The notes below the pieces were generated by a model. The model was not told the origin of the DNA and searched no databases. It saw nothing but the letters and a program-made list of their open reading frames with translations. From Peptostreptococcaceae bacterium (GTDB lineage: Bacteria; Bacillota; Clostridia; Peptostreptococcales; Filifactoraceae): a DNA stretch of 35,595 nucleotides. A program made the translations under genes and the position numbers. The first letter of the stretch is position 1; every line of letters begins with the position of its first letter. The stretch lies in assembly GCA_030532905.1 (NCBI GenBank), contig JAUNKE010000021.1, forward strand, positions 1-35,595. The letters run 5' to 3'. Shown here piece after piece: positions 25,812 to 35,367 of the stretch.

Positions 25812-25840
25812 AAAAAGCGTGCCCGGCCGGCACGCTTTTT
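25812..25840. terminator. Bidirectional terminator between the SLH-IdeS gene and the defence island
   Basis: A 12-bp perfect stem (25812-25823 with 25829-25840) has AAAAA and TTTTT ends and a 5-base loop. It lies 31 bases after the protease stop. The island genes converge on it from the other side. Confidence 0.92.
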
Positions 25841-26041
25841 GATATCCATTATACAATCCATTTTCTCAAAACAACATAAAGAACAACGACTCAATAGGAA
25901 TCCCCAAAATGTGAGCTCGTGCAAACAGTCGCCCTACATAAAACAGCCGACTCGGAATAAATTCCACAACTTCAATCTCAAATTTCTTACTTTACATTTA
26001 TTTGCCCTCTGTAGGAAAAATGTAGTCCTTCAAGTGGCTCT

Positions 26042-26707
26042 TTAAGAATAATAAAACTCATTCAGCTTTCGGATGAAATAGTTGAAGCTCGGTGATTTAT
26101 TATTCCTAATGTCTAGATGCTTGCCAATGTTATGAGCACATTCACTTTTAAATTTTCCTATTTCATGATACGATTTTTTATCAAATTGTCTGACCCCCTT
26201 TGGCGAAACAACATCCGCCAATCGCTCCCAAGTTCCTACAACACTATCCGGCTCATATTTGTTTAAAAGCGATGTTTTGGCATTCGGATATGCACTTATC
26301 AAAGCCGATTGATCGCCAAGAAGCCACGCTTCCATTTCTTCTATCGCAATGCAGAAAAAGACCGGTACTGAAATCTCAAGCTCTCGGTACATTTCCAACA
26401 ATTCATTTTTAAAAGAAACACAATCCTTATTATCACTGTCCAAAATAACAAAGATTGCTTTTTTATAAGGAGCGTCCTTTAATCTTTTATCAAATCCGCG
26501 TAGAAAATTAGGTAGGTCATTCAGTAATTTTCCTGTTTTAATATCGGATTTCACAGACTTATTCCTTGATAATGTCCCTATTCCTTTAAAACTTCTTATC
26601 TCATAATGAATATCGTCTTTATCCTCTTTGTATTTCTGCATTATTTGATCTACTAAAATTTTCCCCGATTCATCCTCTATGAGAAATGCTAAATATTGAT
26701 ATTCCAT
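26042..26707 (-). CDS. DUF4276 family protein, TOPRIM-like putative nuclease
   Basis: The 221-residue protein has E11 in AFLIEDESGKILVDQIM, an acidic pair in FVILDSDNKDC (D90, D92) and a conserved IEEMEAWLLGD segment (about 122-132). This E then DxD layout is that of the TOPRIM fold seen in DUF4276 proteins encoded beside AAA ATPases. I infer a metal-dependent nuclease effector that the adjacent ATPase regulates. It follows the ATPase gene after 12 bases and ends the operon. AbiL and related abortive-infection modules contain similar pairs as far as I recall, but subtype assignment needs profile searches. Confidence 0.75.
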   Translation of the reverse strand: MEYQYLAFLIEDESGKILVDQIMQKYKEDKDDIHYEIRSFKGIGTLSRNKSVKSDIKTGKLLNDLPNFLRGFDKRLKDAPYKKAIFVILDSDNKDCVSFKNELLEMYRELEISVPVFFCIAIEEMEAWLLGDQSALISAYPNAKTSLLNKYEPDSVVGTWERLADVVSPKGVRQFDKKSYHEIGKFKSECAHNIGKHLDIRNNKSPSFNYFIRKLNEFYYS

Positions 26708-26719
26708 CCTCTACCCCCA

Positions 26720-27946
26720 TTATCCGAAGTAATTACTATACCACAAATCACCAAGCTCGATTTCCGACTCACAAAGCTCTTTAACAAAGTCATAGTCGGA
26801 AGCTCTCTTTATTGTAGAAAATCCGTCCTCTTGTTTTTGCAAAACCCATACTTCATCCGGAGTCAGCGCATTAACAAAAAAAGGACTATGCGTAGTTACA
26901 AACAATTGCTTTGAATAAACACCTCGGATGCTTTCTTTCATCTGCATAGCCAAGTCCGCCAAATATTTGTGATAAAGACCGTTCTCCGGTTCTTCAATAA
27001 ATATCAACGGTCTGGGATCTTTTTCATGTAGCAACAAATAATAAGCAAACAACTTCAATGTTCCATCCGACATTTTTTGAGAATAAAAAGGTTTCGTAAA
27101 TCCCTTTTCCAAAAATTCCAGTACCAACTGACCATTTTGTAATGTTATCGGTTTAATTTGTGCGATTCCCGGAATCTTCGTCTGAATGCTTTTGAGAATT
27201 TTTTCAAAGCTCTTGGAATCCTCTCGGTAAAAATACTGAGCTACATTATTGATATTATTTCCTAATCGGTTCAGATATTTTTGCGGGCCGGCATTCGGTA
27301 TCTCACGCGCAGAAGCGGGGCTGAAATAACATAGATACCAGTTCTTGAGAAAATTTTTGAATTTGACGATTCGCGGATGCTCATTGAGTTCACCCAATGT
27401 AACAATGCCCAACTGTCGCGGATCCGCTAACTCAACCGGTACTTTTTCTCCGTACTCTACATTGTCTTTATCATCAAAACCGCTGTCCGTTCCTTTAAAA
27501 GCATACCCACTTCCTCGTTCAAGAGCCAAAAAAGACATTGGACGACCATGCCGCTCATTTGCTCTCCTTTGTCTAAGTCTTTCTTTTTCTACAATAGGGC
27601 GACCACTTTTGTCAAGACCTATTGACAATTCGTAGGTAATAGGTGACTCATTTGCTGTTTCTTTATAGTAAATTTCAAATTCAATTGGTCCATCCGTACC
27701 TTGTGACACGATTTTTTCAAATCCTCCTCTGCCTGCAAGGTCGCAAGCCTCCTCCACACCACGGTCAAGACTGTCCGCCAAAAAACCGAACACATCCGCC
27801 AAAGTGCTTTTTCCCGAACCGCTTTGGCCAATTATCGCATTAATATTGCTCAATTCCGAAGCCTTCTTATCTGATAGTAGACTTCCCATCTGAATATCTT
27901 TTAAAGAACCATAATTTTTGATTCGTATTCCTAAAATCTTTCCCAT
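26720..27946 (-). CDS. AAA15/OLD-like ABC-type ATPase, partner of the DUF4276 protein
   Basis: This 408-residue ATPase has Walker A GQSGSGKS (40-47), a signature-like YSQKMSDGTLKLFAYYLLL, Walker B PLIFIEEPENGLY (about 310-322) and a switch histidine in FVTTHSPFFVNAL. This is the SMC/OLD-related class common in phage defence. There is no fused TOPRIM domain, which instead is encoded by the next gene. The ATG at 27946 has GAGAGG before it; a TTG two codons earlier is not needed. It follows res after 32 bases, so it is likely co-transcribed with the restriction subunit. Confidence 0.85.
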   Translation of the reverse strand: MGKILGIRIKNYGSLKDIQMGSLLSDKKASELSNINAIIGQSGSGKSTLADVFGFLADSLDRGVEEACDLAGRGGFEKIVSQGTDGPIEFEIYYKETANESPITYELSIGLDKSGRPIVEKERLRQRRANERHGRPMSFLALERGSGYAFKGTDSGFDDKDNVEYGEKVPVELADPRQLGIVTLGELNEHPRIVKFKNFLKNWYLCYFSPASAREIPNAGPQKYLNRLGNNINNVAQYFYREDSKSFEKILKSIQTKIPGIAQIKPITLQNGQLVLEFLEKGFTKPFYSQKMSDGTLKLFAYYLLLHEKDPRPLIFIEEPENGLYHKYLADLAMQMKESIRGVYSKQLFVTTHSPFFVNALTPDEVWVLQKQEDGFSTIKRASDYDFVKELCESEIELGDLWYSNYFG

Positions 27947-27978
27947 AAACAACCTCTCTTTTTCAAGATTATACCCCT

Positions 27979-30900
27979 TTATCCTCTCACCAAATCCAGT
28001 AATGACTTGTAGCTATCCACCACTTCATATTTCACATTGCCATTGCTGATTGCTTTGAAGTGTTCGCGGGCACAATGAATCTTGGATTGCTCAATCAAAC
28101 GAAGCTGCATGGAATCCATCGAACCTTTGGTTTCGGCAACGAAATAAATATGCTTGACCGTCCCCTCATAAAATGCAATTGCCCAGTCCGGATTGTAACG
28201 ACCGACCGGAGTGGAGATATAAAATCCGTCCGGCAATTTTACATACACCGCAACATCTTGGTTCGTATCCAGCTCCGTCGCAAATTTCATTTCGTTGGAC
28301 GAATCATAAATGATGTGGTCGTACAGATGACGCGACGCTTTCATCGCATTCACACCGAGGCGACCTTTGATAGTCGGGTTCGTAAACACTTCCGTTCCAT
28401 ACTTCTCGTCAATCACATCATAAGTGATATGCTCAATAATTGCGGTTGCCTTCTCGTCATTGATAAGTGACGCGGATTTCAAAATAAATTCTTCCGGATT
28501 TTCCTTAAACTGCTCAAAGACCTCCGGCTTGATTCCCTGAAGAATTTGAATGATTGCCTTTCTCGTAAGAGCGGTTTCTTCCACCAGCTTTCCAATCAAA
28601 TCATATTTTACACGAGAACTTGGAGCAATTTTGTTTTCAAAAGTTGCGGATTTCTCTTTAACAAAAGCGGAGCCGCTTACCAATTCATCCTTAGACTTGA
28701 TTTGCTCCATCGTTCCTGTTTCTACATTATAATAGATTCTGGAGACACGAAGTTTTCGATCGAGTGAAACAATAGCTTTTCGAATCAGTTCGTCCGTATC
28801 AAAATCAACAATATATACGGATTTTGAATTTATTTTTGACCACAGCGCTTTAAATTCCGGCATTGCCAATTTATCTTCATCCACAGCAAGAGTAACATTA
28901 TCCTCGCGGGCATTACCAATCTGCATTGCACGAGAATCATAAATCGAATCGATAATCTCAATAATCGATGCAGCGCAATCCGCGACTTCTTCCGCCAATT
29001 TTATTTCTCCATTCGCCTTGTCTTCATAATATTTGTCTGTAAGAGAGCCTTTTTTGTCAATATATCCGCTCACAATCAAGTCAAAATGAATGCTGCGTGC
29101 AGTATCCGAATCAACGACCTGCTCATTTCCTCTGTCATCTTTTATCACTTTACCCATAAACAATTCCGGAGTAATCGCACGCGGTCTGTCCGCAATCGCT
29201 TCAGCAATTTCACTTTGAAGTCCTTTAGCAAAACTGTCATAGCTCTCACTCGCTATAACCGTCAGCACATTTACATGATGAACATCGTTTCCGAGTACAT
29301 TGGTATCCATCCGCTCTCCATGTTGATTGACACAAAGACGAAGTCCGCGACCGACCTCCTGACGCTTTCTCATCTCGCTGGTGCTTTGTTTCAATGTGCA
29401 AATTTGAAACACATTCGGATTGTCCCATCCCTCACGCAGCGCGGAATGAGAAAAAATAAATCGCACCGGCGACTTTTGCGGATTTCGCTCCAACAAAAGC
29501 TCCTTGTTCTTCATAATAAGATTGTACGCATCTTCATCATCGGCTGTCGTCTCTTTGCCACTGACCTTCGGGTCAACCATCTTCCCTTTTTTGTCAATCG
29601 AAAAATATCCGGCATGAGTTTTTTCTGCAGAAATCTGATTCAAATATTTTTGATAATCCTCTTCGCCGATTCCTACCTGAAGATTGCTGATGATATCATT
29701 GTATTCTTCCTCAAAAATCTCCGCATAGATTCCATTCATCGGCTGATTCGCATCATCGTACCGCTTATACTTTGCCACTTCATCGATAAAAAACAGCGAA
29801 AGCACTTTGATCCCTTTGTAAAACAGCTCCCGTTCCCGCTGAATATGCGAAAGAATCGTCTCGCGAATTTGGATACGACGCAATTGTTCTTCATTGACTT
29901 TTCCAATTACTTCACCGGCAAAGATTTTGATACCGTTAATAAATTCCACCGAATTATCGCGACCGTCAATTCTCGTTACAACAAATCCCTCTTTATACTC
30001 TTCCAGATTGCCGGAATGGTCATAGAGATTGTAGCCTTCTTTTACCGTTCGAGTAATCTTACGAATCCCGCTCGCTCCTTTGCAATCAAATTGAATCGTC
30101 GCAGTCGGCGCCGACTTCGAGAGATTGATACTCTCCAAATAAAGATATCCCTCTGTCGCCGTACTCCCCGATTCGCTGATTCCCTTTACCGAAATTTTCT
30201 TCACGAGCCTCTTGTTGTATGCTTCCATGGCATCCAAACGATACACCATATTATAGATGCTGTCTTTTTTATGCGTCGCCGAATAACGAAGTGTCATCAA
30301 CGGATTAAATTGTTTCAGATTCTCTTTCGTCTGCTTTCCCTCTACCGATTGCGGCTCATCGATAATAAGAATCGGATTGGTCTTTGCGATGATGTCAATC
30401 GGACGACGGGAGCGAAATTCGTCCAGTTTCATATGAATTCGTCTTGCATCTTTTCCCCGCGCGTTGAAAGCCTGCGAATTGATAATCATAACATTGATTG
30501 AACTATCCGAAGCGAAATTGTCAATCTCCGTCAGCTGTTTTGAATTATAAATAAAAAATCGTACTTTCTTCCCGTATTCTTCGGCAAAATGCTCCTGAGT
30601 TATCTCAAAAGTTTTGTAAACGCCTTCACGAATTGCAACGCTCGGCACAACAACAATAAATTTGCTCCAACCGTAAGCGCGATTCAGCTCATACATCGTC
30701 TTGATATAGGTATAAGTTTTTCCAACGCCCGTTTCCATCTCAACCGTCAAATTATATTTTCCTTCCAAACTTTTTGACGGCTCAATTTGGTTACTTCGCT
30801 GTATTTTTTGCACCTGCTCCAATATTTGATGCTCCGAAAGCTCGTGTACAATTTTTTGATTGCTCCAACCGGTAAAATCCTGTTCGATTGACAAAGTCTG

Positions 30901-31026
30901 CTGCTGCGGTCCCTCCCCTTTATCCATCATATAGGTCGGTGTAAGATAAGGCTGCCCGGCAAACACATCCACCACCGCTTTTGCCGCATCAAATTGGAAT
31001 TTCTGATGTTTAAATTGTAATCTCAT
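27979..31026 (-). CDS. Type III restriction enzyme, Res (helicase-nuclease) subunit
   Basis: The 1015-residue protein is a superfamily 2 ATPase fused to a nuclease. Motif I is METGVGKTYT (97-106), motif II IIDEPQS near 222, motif III YSATHK, a conserved FSHSALREGWDNPNVFQICTL split over motifs IV/V, and motif VI RQEVGRGLRL near 553-562. The C-terminal nuclease is PD-ExK type: NPDWAIAF (about 943) with VAETKG (about 961). Res cuts DNA some 25 bases from the Mod site after ATP-driven communication between head-to-head sites. ATG 31026 has AAAAGGATAATAG; ten earlier codons are unlikely. It has its own promoter downstream of mod. Confidence 0.95.
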   Translation of the reverse strand: MRLQFKHQKFQFDAAKAVVDVFAGQPYLTPTYMMDKGEGPQQQTLSIEQDFTGWSNQKIVHELSEHQILEQVQKIQRSNQIEPSKSLEGKYNLTVEMETGVGKTYTYIKTMYELNRAYGWSKFIVVVPSVAIREGVYKTFEITQEHFAEEYGKKVRFFIYNSKQLTEIDNFASDSSINVMIINSQAFNARGKDARRIHMKLDEFRSRRPIDIIAKTNPILIIDEPQSVEGKQTKENLKQFNPLMTLRYSATHKKDSIYNMVYRLDAMEAYNKRLVKKISVKGISESGSTATEGYLYLESINLSKSAPTATIQFDCKGASGIRKITRTVKEGYNLYDHSGNLEEYKEGFVVTRIDGRDNSVEFINGIKIFAGEVIGKVNEEQLRRIQIRETILSHIQRERELFYKGIKVLSLFFIDEVAKYKRYDDANQPMNGIYAEIFEEEYNDIISNLQVGIGEEDYQKYLNQISAEKTHAGYFSIDKKGKMVDPKVSGKETTADDEDAYNLIMKNKELLLERNPQKSPVRFIFSHSALREGWDNPNVFQICTLKQSTSEMRKRQEVGRGLRLCVNQHGERMDTNVLGNDVHHVNVLTVIASESYDSFAKGLQSEIAEAIADRPRAITPELFMGKVIKDDRGNEQVVDSDTARSIHFDLIVSGYIDKKGSLTDKYYEDKANGEIKLAEEVADCAASIIEIIDSIYDSRAMQIGNAREDNVTLAVDEDKLAMPEFKALWSKINSKSVYIVDFDTDELIRKAIVSLDRKLRVSRIYYNVETGTMEQIKSKDELVSGSAFVKEKSATFENKIAPSSRVKYDLIGKLVEETALTRKAIIQILQGIKPEVFEQFKENPEEFILKSASLINDEKATAIIEHITYDVIDEKYGTEVFTNPTIKGRLGVNAMKASRHLYDHIIYDSSNEMKFATELDTNQDVAVYVKLPDGFYISTPVGRYNPDWAIAFYEGTVKHIYFVAETKGSMDSMQLRLIEQSKIHCAREHFKAISNGNVKYEVVDSYKSLLDLVRG

Positions 31027-31123
31027 TCTATTATCCTTTTTATCAAATGTGGTCATCTACTATGATGCCTTTCAAAGAATCGATTTAAAATCATAAGCCT
31101 TGCGGTGAAGATGAAATAAAAAC

Positions 31124-31152
31124 ATTATAATCGGTTCATCTTCTCCGTTCAA
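31124..31152 (-). promoter_or_regulatory. Promoter between mod and res
   Basis: Minus-strand TTGAAC (31147-31152), 17 bases and a perfect TATAAT (31124-31129) lie about 98 bases before the res start. This allows res to be expressed separately from mod. Confidence 0.75.
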
Positions 31153-31167
31153 ATTTTTTGTTGTTGC

Positions 31168-33030
31168 CTATAGCACTTTCACTCTCGTATCCGGTGATAA
31201 GAATTTAAAAATTTCTTTGACATTGATTTTTGATGGACTGTCCGCAAAACTGCCGTCGCGAAATACCGCACGAAGCGGCTGTCTTTTTGCCATCGCTTGG
31301 ATAACTTCTTCCGAAATCTTTTCATCAAAACAAGCCATCAAATCTCCATCATTGTAATTGTGAATCGTGCATCCCCCGATTGGTTCGGAGTGGTACGGCA
31401 AAGAAAGCGGAAGGCCCCATTCGAGCAAACATCCGAACAACAAATCCAAATCTCCGCGGTCGGATTTGACATTGGATTCCAATGCAGTTAACAAATCCTG
31501 CGAATACTCGTTCGGACTGTAAAACACATCCTTCATATTGCTATCGTCGAGTTTGAGCACTCGAAATCCGATGTCCAATTTTTCAATTCCTTCTTTGTCC
31601 TTGTTCTCTTCCAATATTTTTTTGCCAGCGCGACGAATACGCTCTTTGCCGATTTTACAAATATTTTTATATCCCACTTTGTAGGCTTCGGATTTTTCAT
31701 CGGTCTGCTCCGGCAACTGCACCATAATAAATTTACGATTGCCTCCGTCTTCTGCATTTAACTGCATAACGGCATGCGCGCTCGTTGCGCTGCCTGAAAA
31801 AAAGTCGAGGATGATACCATCGCAACACATAGCAATATCAAGCATCCTTTTAATGTATGGTATAGGTTTAGGAGTATCAAATACAATATTATCGAACATT
31901 CCTTTTATCTCATCTGATGCATTTGCTGCATTTGAAACATCATCCCATAAGGTTTCTGGTATTTTCCCTTTATTTTCAGAAATGAACATTTTCCTATAAA
32001 TATTATCCCCTCGGATAATCAACTTATCGTCTTCATCAAGTTTTTTTAGATTATCTTTACTAAAAAGCCATAATCTTTCTTTAAAATATTTTCCATCTTT
32101 TGTTTCAAAATCATACTTCACTCCCCCCTGTGTCCCCCTTGCCCAACATCCTAACATACGATAGTCACCTCTTGGATCATTATCAGGATTTTTATACGCT
32201 CTTTTAGTTTGTTCATCAAGCTCAAGAACTCCTATATTAACCAAGTCTTTTGTTTTGGAATAAACAACACAATATTCATGTGCCCTACTAAACCATCTTG
32301 CACTGTTATCTCTACCTCTTTTCCTTTTCCATATAATATTAGCAATAAAATTACTCGCCCCAAAAACTTCATCACAAATCTTTTTCAAATTTTCCTGCTC
32401 ATTGTCATCAATCGAAATAAAAATAACCCCATCATCCGAGAGTAAATTTCTAGCCAACATCAATCTCGAGTAGATCATGGAGCACCAATCGGAATGAAAT
32501 CGTCCGTTGCTGTCGGTGTTTTTGAAAAGACGATTACCTTCTTCATCCAATACCCCCAATTCATCGGCGTATTCTTCACTGCTCATTTTGAAATCATCTC
32601 GATAGATAAAGTCATTCCCTGTATTGTATGGCGGGTCGATATAGATCATCTTCACTTTTCCAAGATAGCTTTCCTGCAAAAGTTTGAGCACTTCCAAATT
32701 ATCCCCTTCAATATAGAGATTTTCCGTCGTATCCCAATTCACGCTTTCCTCTTTACAAGGGCGAAGTGTTTTTCGAATCGGCTTGTTCGCCTCAACGATG
32801 GCAGCCTTTTTCCCAACCCATGTAAACTCATACGCCTCATCACCGTCAATCACATCCCCCGAAAGCATCTGCTTGAGCAATTCAAAGTTGATTGCCTTTT
32901 TATATACCTTGTTCTCGGGCGTACTCTTTTCCTCGTCCAACATTTCCGTAATACAATTCGGGAATAGCTCCCCGATACGCTCCACATTTCGAGCCGCTAT
33001 ATCATCCGTCTCCATTTTCATTTTATCCAT
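31168..33030 (-). CDS. Type III DNA methyltransferase, Mod subunit, with a mosaic target-recognition domain
   Basis: The 620-residue beta-class methyltransferase has the catalytic DPPYNTG (132-138) before the SAM-binding DFFSGSATSAHA (409-420). It methylates adenine and gives sequence specificity to Res. The target-recognition region between these motifs (about residues 183-397, bases 31840-32480) is visibly more AT-rich than both flanks, with codons like those of the ATPase gene upstream. This suggests replacement of the recognition domain by recombination. GAGGATGAA precedes the start, with 9 bases between the ATPase stop and the mod start. The target sequence cannot be read from the protein. 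Confidence 0.95.
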   Translation of the reverse strand: MDKMKMETDDIAARNVERIGELFPNCITEMLDEEKSTPENKVYKKAINFELLKQMLSGDVIDGDEAYEFTWVGKKAAIVEANKPIRKTLRPCKEESVNWDTTENLYIEGDNLEVLKLLQESYLGKVKMIYIDPPYNTGNDFIYRDDFKMSSEEYADELGVLDEEGNRLFKNTDSNGRFHSDWCSMIYSRLMLARNLLSDDGVIFISIDDNEQENLKKICDEVFGASNFIANIIWKRKRGRDNSARWFSRAHEYCVVYSKTKDLVNIGVLELDEQTKRAYKNPDNDPRGDYRMLGCWARGTQGGVKYDFETKDGKYFKERLWLFSKDNLKKLDEDDKLIIRGDNIYRKMFISENKGKIPETLWDDVSNAANASDEIKGMFDNIVFDTPKPIPYIKRMLDIAMCCDGIILDFFSGSATSAHAVMQLNAEDGGNRKFIMVQLPEQTDEKSEAYKVGYKNICKIGKERIRRAGKKILEENKDKEGIEKLDIGFRVLKLDDSNMKDVFYSPNEYSQDLLTALESNVKSDRGDLDLLFGCLLEWGLPLSLPYHSEPIGGCTIHNYNDGDLMACFDEKISEEVIQAMAKRQPLRAVFRDGSFADSPSKINVKEIFKFLSPDTRVKVL

Positions 33031-33039
33031 TTCATCCTC

Positions 33040-35244
33040 CTAAAGTGTTTTTACATCTTGGTAAAGTGACAATAGCTCCACAATATCCATATCAAGTAAC
33101 GGTTCATACATAAAAGAGTTCAAGTGAATGTTTTCCGGAGTCATTATATTCACCTCTTCTATAATTTTTATCTTACTAGCATCGCCAAATTGTCTGTATC
33201 CATTTAAAAGCTCCCTTGTTTGATTGGATTTATTTAATGCGTACTCCAAAAATTTTACACCAGAATCCTTGTGTTGTTTCTTTCGATTTTCTCTCCAAGT
33301 TAATAGTGTTGGACAGAACTCAATTTCTTTTATCATGAACTCTTCTGCTTTATGTCTTATCGCCATAGCAAGTAATATCTTATCTTCAAGCTGAGTATCG
33401 CTTGCTGTCAATCTATCGCAAATAGAGTACAAGCATTCAATAATACTGTCTGCAAGAACAACAGACTCCTGAAATTCATCAATCCCCAAATACACTTTAT
33501 AAATATCTAAAAGCTCCGAAAAACGCCTATTATGTGTTTCTGCTTTCTTATGCAACAGTGATGTCAGAAATAGATAATCCGTCATACTCCCATTTACTTT
33601 ATAATCGCGTCCATATTCAACAAGATTTCGTACAAAAGGAACAAGAGCAATTACATTTTTCTTCGTTAGATGTTCCTTCCATTTGATGAATGGTTGATTT
33701 TGATAATATTCTGGAATAAGAGTTATTTCTTCGTTTGTATTATCCGCAAATAATCTACAATCACGAGGTAATCCTAATCGACTTGACACCGTTCTATAGA
33801 AATCAAAGTTGTGAGACAGTATTATCATATTGAAATCTTTATTTCCAGCGAGTTCGTAAAGATATTCTATAATAGCATACTTGTTTTTATAATCAAATGA
33901 ATCAGCTATATCATCAATTATGAAAAGTACTTCTTCCCCATTTTGTTTAATTTCCTCAATCTCAAAAATAATATTTAGAAGATATAAGGCTCTTTTTTCT
34001 CCTTGACTCAAAATATCTATTTCATCTAATCTACTACGCGATAATGTGACTTTTCTCCCAGCCTTTTCAAAAGAGAATTCCACTCTTGGTATACTTTCAC
34101 CAATAACAGCACCCCTTAGATTCTTTATCTCCATTTGATAAGGTACATCAAATCGTTTCTTAAATATTTCTAAAGCATTCTTCCATGGAGTATCGTCTAG
34201 TGACACTTCATCTATCTCCTTAGAAAGTTCTTTATATTTTTTACATAAATCAGATAGCAATTCATTATTATCTTGCAAGTAAGAAAGCCAAAGATTCTTT
34301 CTCAACTCTGGTAGTTTTTTAGAAGCAAGAAATTCTATTAACTCCGGAGTAGTCTCAATAATATCTTTAAGCACTGTTCCTTTTGCATCACTTAGCATTT
34401 TTTCTATAAATTGAAATTGTGGTACAGCCTTGAGCTGCTTATCAATTTCTTCAATCTTCTCATTTAAAGATTGAATATCTGTCATCTTTTCTGCACCAGA
34501 AAGCACTATGCCATTCCCTTTAACAAAGAATTTTCCTTTTTCAAGAGATTTACGAATATCTTTCAACTTAGGAAGTGTTAATTTGCCTTTTTGCAGAAAT
34601 CCATATGAATCATAAATCTCTTCGCTTCTTTTAACAAATTCTACAATTTTTTCTTGGAATTCTTTTGAATCAATTTTCCTAAGTACACTGTCATCAAATA
34701 GCGCAGAATAAGAAATATTTTCAAATTTTTTGTCAGGGCGCATATCACAAAGTTTTAGAGCATTAAGAAGGAAGCTATTTTCAACAAAACCAAAATCTTT
34801 AATGACTTGAGTTTCTAGTTCATATAAAGTTTTCCCAGCTGAAACTTTTTTAATCTTTAATCCCGAGTACTTTTCTAACGCTTTAAATAATTTATCTCTA
34901 GATTCCAAGACATTCGCTAGAAGCTCTTTTATTTTTGAATTTATAAGTAATGGTGTCACATTGGCTTCATATGAGCTTTCAAAAGACTTGATTATAAAAA
35001 CTTTCTCCGATTCTATTGGCTTTCCATCATATTCAACCTTTACTGCTCCATCAATATCAAAAATTTCATCCCTAACTTCATCTGCTTTATTTTCACTTAT
35101 TTTACAAAAAGTTTTTGCAAAAGATGTCTTCATAAGTCCATTTCGTGCATATATAGTTATTACATTACTGTTAGAAAAATCAAATTCATGGTTCATTCTA
35201 CTTATTCCATAACAATTATCCATTGTCACTGTCAACTTATTCAT
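33040..35244 (-). CDS. ABC-type ATPase with variant P-loop, associated with the type III system
   Basis: This 734-residue protein has an SMC/Rad50-like split ATPase: P-loop ARNGLMKTS (33-41), a helical insertion with coiled-coil character (about 100-350), signature ILSQGEKRALYLL (411-423), Walker B VLFIIDDIADSFD (439-451) and H-loop IILSHNFDFY (474-483). Two P-loop glycines are replaced by Ala and Met, yet NG and KT remain. About 250 C-terminal residues follow, including HNRRFSELLD and AIRHKAEEFM, with no domain I can name; an anticodon-nuclease or HEPN-like effector is conceivable but unproven. GGAGGGGATATA precedes the start. It is AT-rich throughout and ends 9 bases before mod. Confidence 0.8.
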   Translation of the reverse strand: MNKLTVTMDNCYGISRMNHEFDFSNSNVITIYARNGLMKTSFAKTFCKISENKADEVRDEIFDIDGAVKVEYDGKPIESEKVFIIKSFESSYEANVTPLLINSKIKELLANVLESRDKLFKALEKYSGLKIKKVSAGKTLYELETQVIKDFGFVENSFLLNALKLCDMRPDKKFENISYSALFDDSVLRKIDSKEFQEKIVEFVKRSEEIYDSYGFLQKGKLTLPKLKDIRKSLEKGKFFVKGNGIVLSGAEKMTDIQSLNEKIEEIDKQLKAVPQFQFIEKMLSDAKGTVLKDIIETTPELIEFLASKKLPELRKNLWLSYLQDNNELLSDLCKKYKELSKEIDEVSLDDTPWKNALEIFKKRFDVPYQMEIKNLRGAVIGESIPRVEFSFEKAGRKVTLSRSRLDEIDILSQGEKRALYLLNIIFEIEEIKQNGEEVLFIIDDIADSFDYKNKYAIIEYLYELAGNKDFNMIILSHNFDFYRTVSSRLGLPRDCRLFADNTNEEITLIPEYYQNQPFIKWKEHLTKKNVIALVPFVRNLVEYGRDYKVNGSMTDYLFLTSLLHKKAETHNRRFSELLDIYKVYLGIDEFQESVVLADSIIECLYSICDRLTASDTQLEDKILLAMAIRHKAEEFMIKEIEFCPTLLTWRENRKKQHKDSGVKFLEYALNKSNQTRELLNGYRQFGDASKIKIIEEVNIMTPENIHLNSFMYEPLLDMDIVELLSLYQDVKTL

Positions 35245-35367
35245 TATATCCCCTCCAATTCTCTTCTCAATTTCTTAAGTTTATTATTCATTTTTATCTG
35301 TTTGTTCACACCAATCGGAATGACAATAGATGTTTGCCTTGGTGTAAAACATTGCTTCCAGATTCGT

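Noticed and set aside
26042..27946. ATPase and small partner as a PARIS (AriA-AriB) system
   Set aside because: The partner has the E...DxD and IEEMEAW features of DUF4276 rather than the DUF4435 protein of PARIS; similarity is only at the level of an ATPase-TOPRIM pair.
29086..30501. A 471-codon open frame on the plus strand inside res
   Set aside because: It is antisense to a clear Res protein with all helicase motifs. Its predicted product has no recognisable domain and no ribosome binding site.
32121..32140. Runs of six and five C in mod as phase-variation tracts
   Set aside because: They are too short and are interrupted; phase-variable mod genes usually carry much longer repeat tracts near the 5' end.
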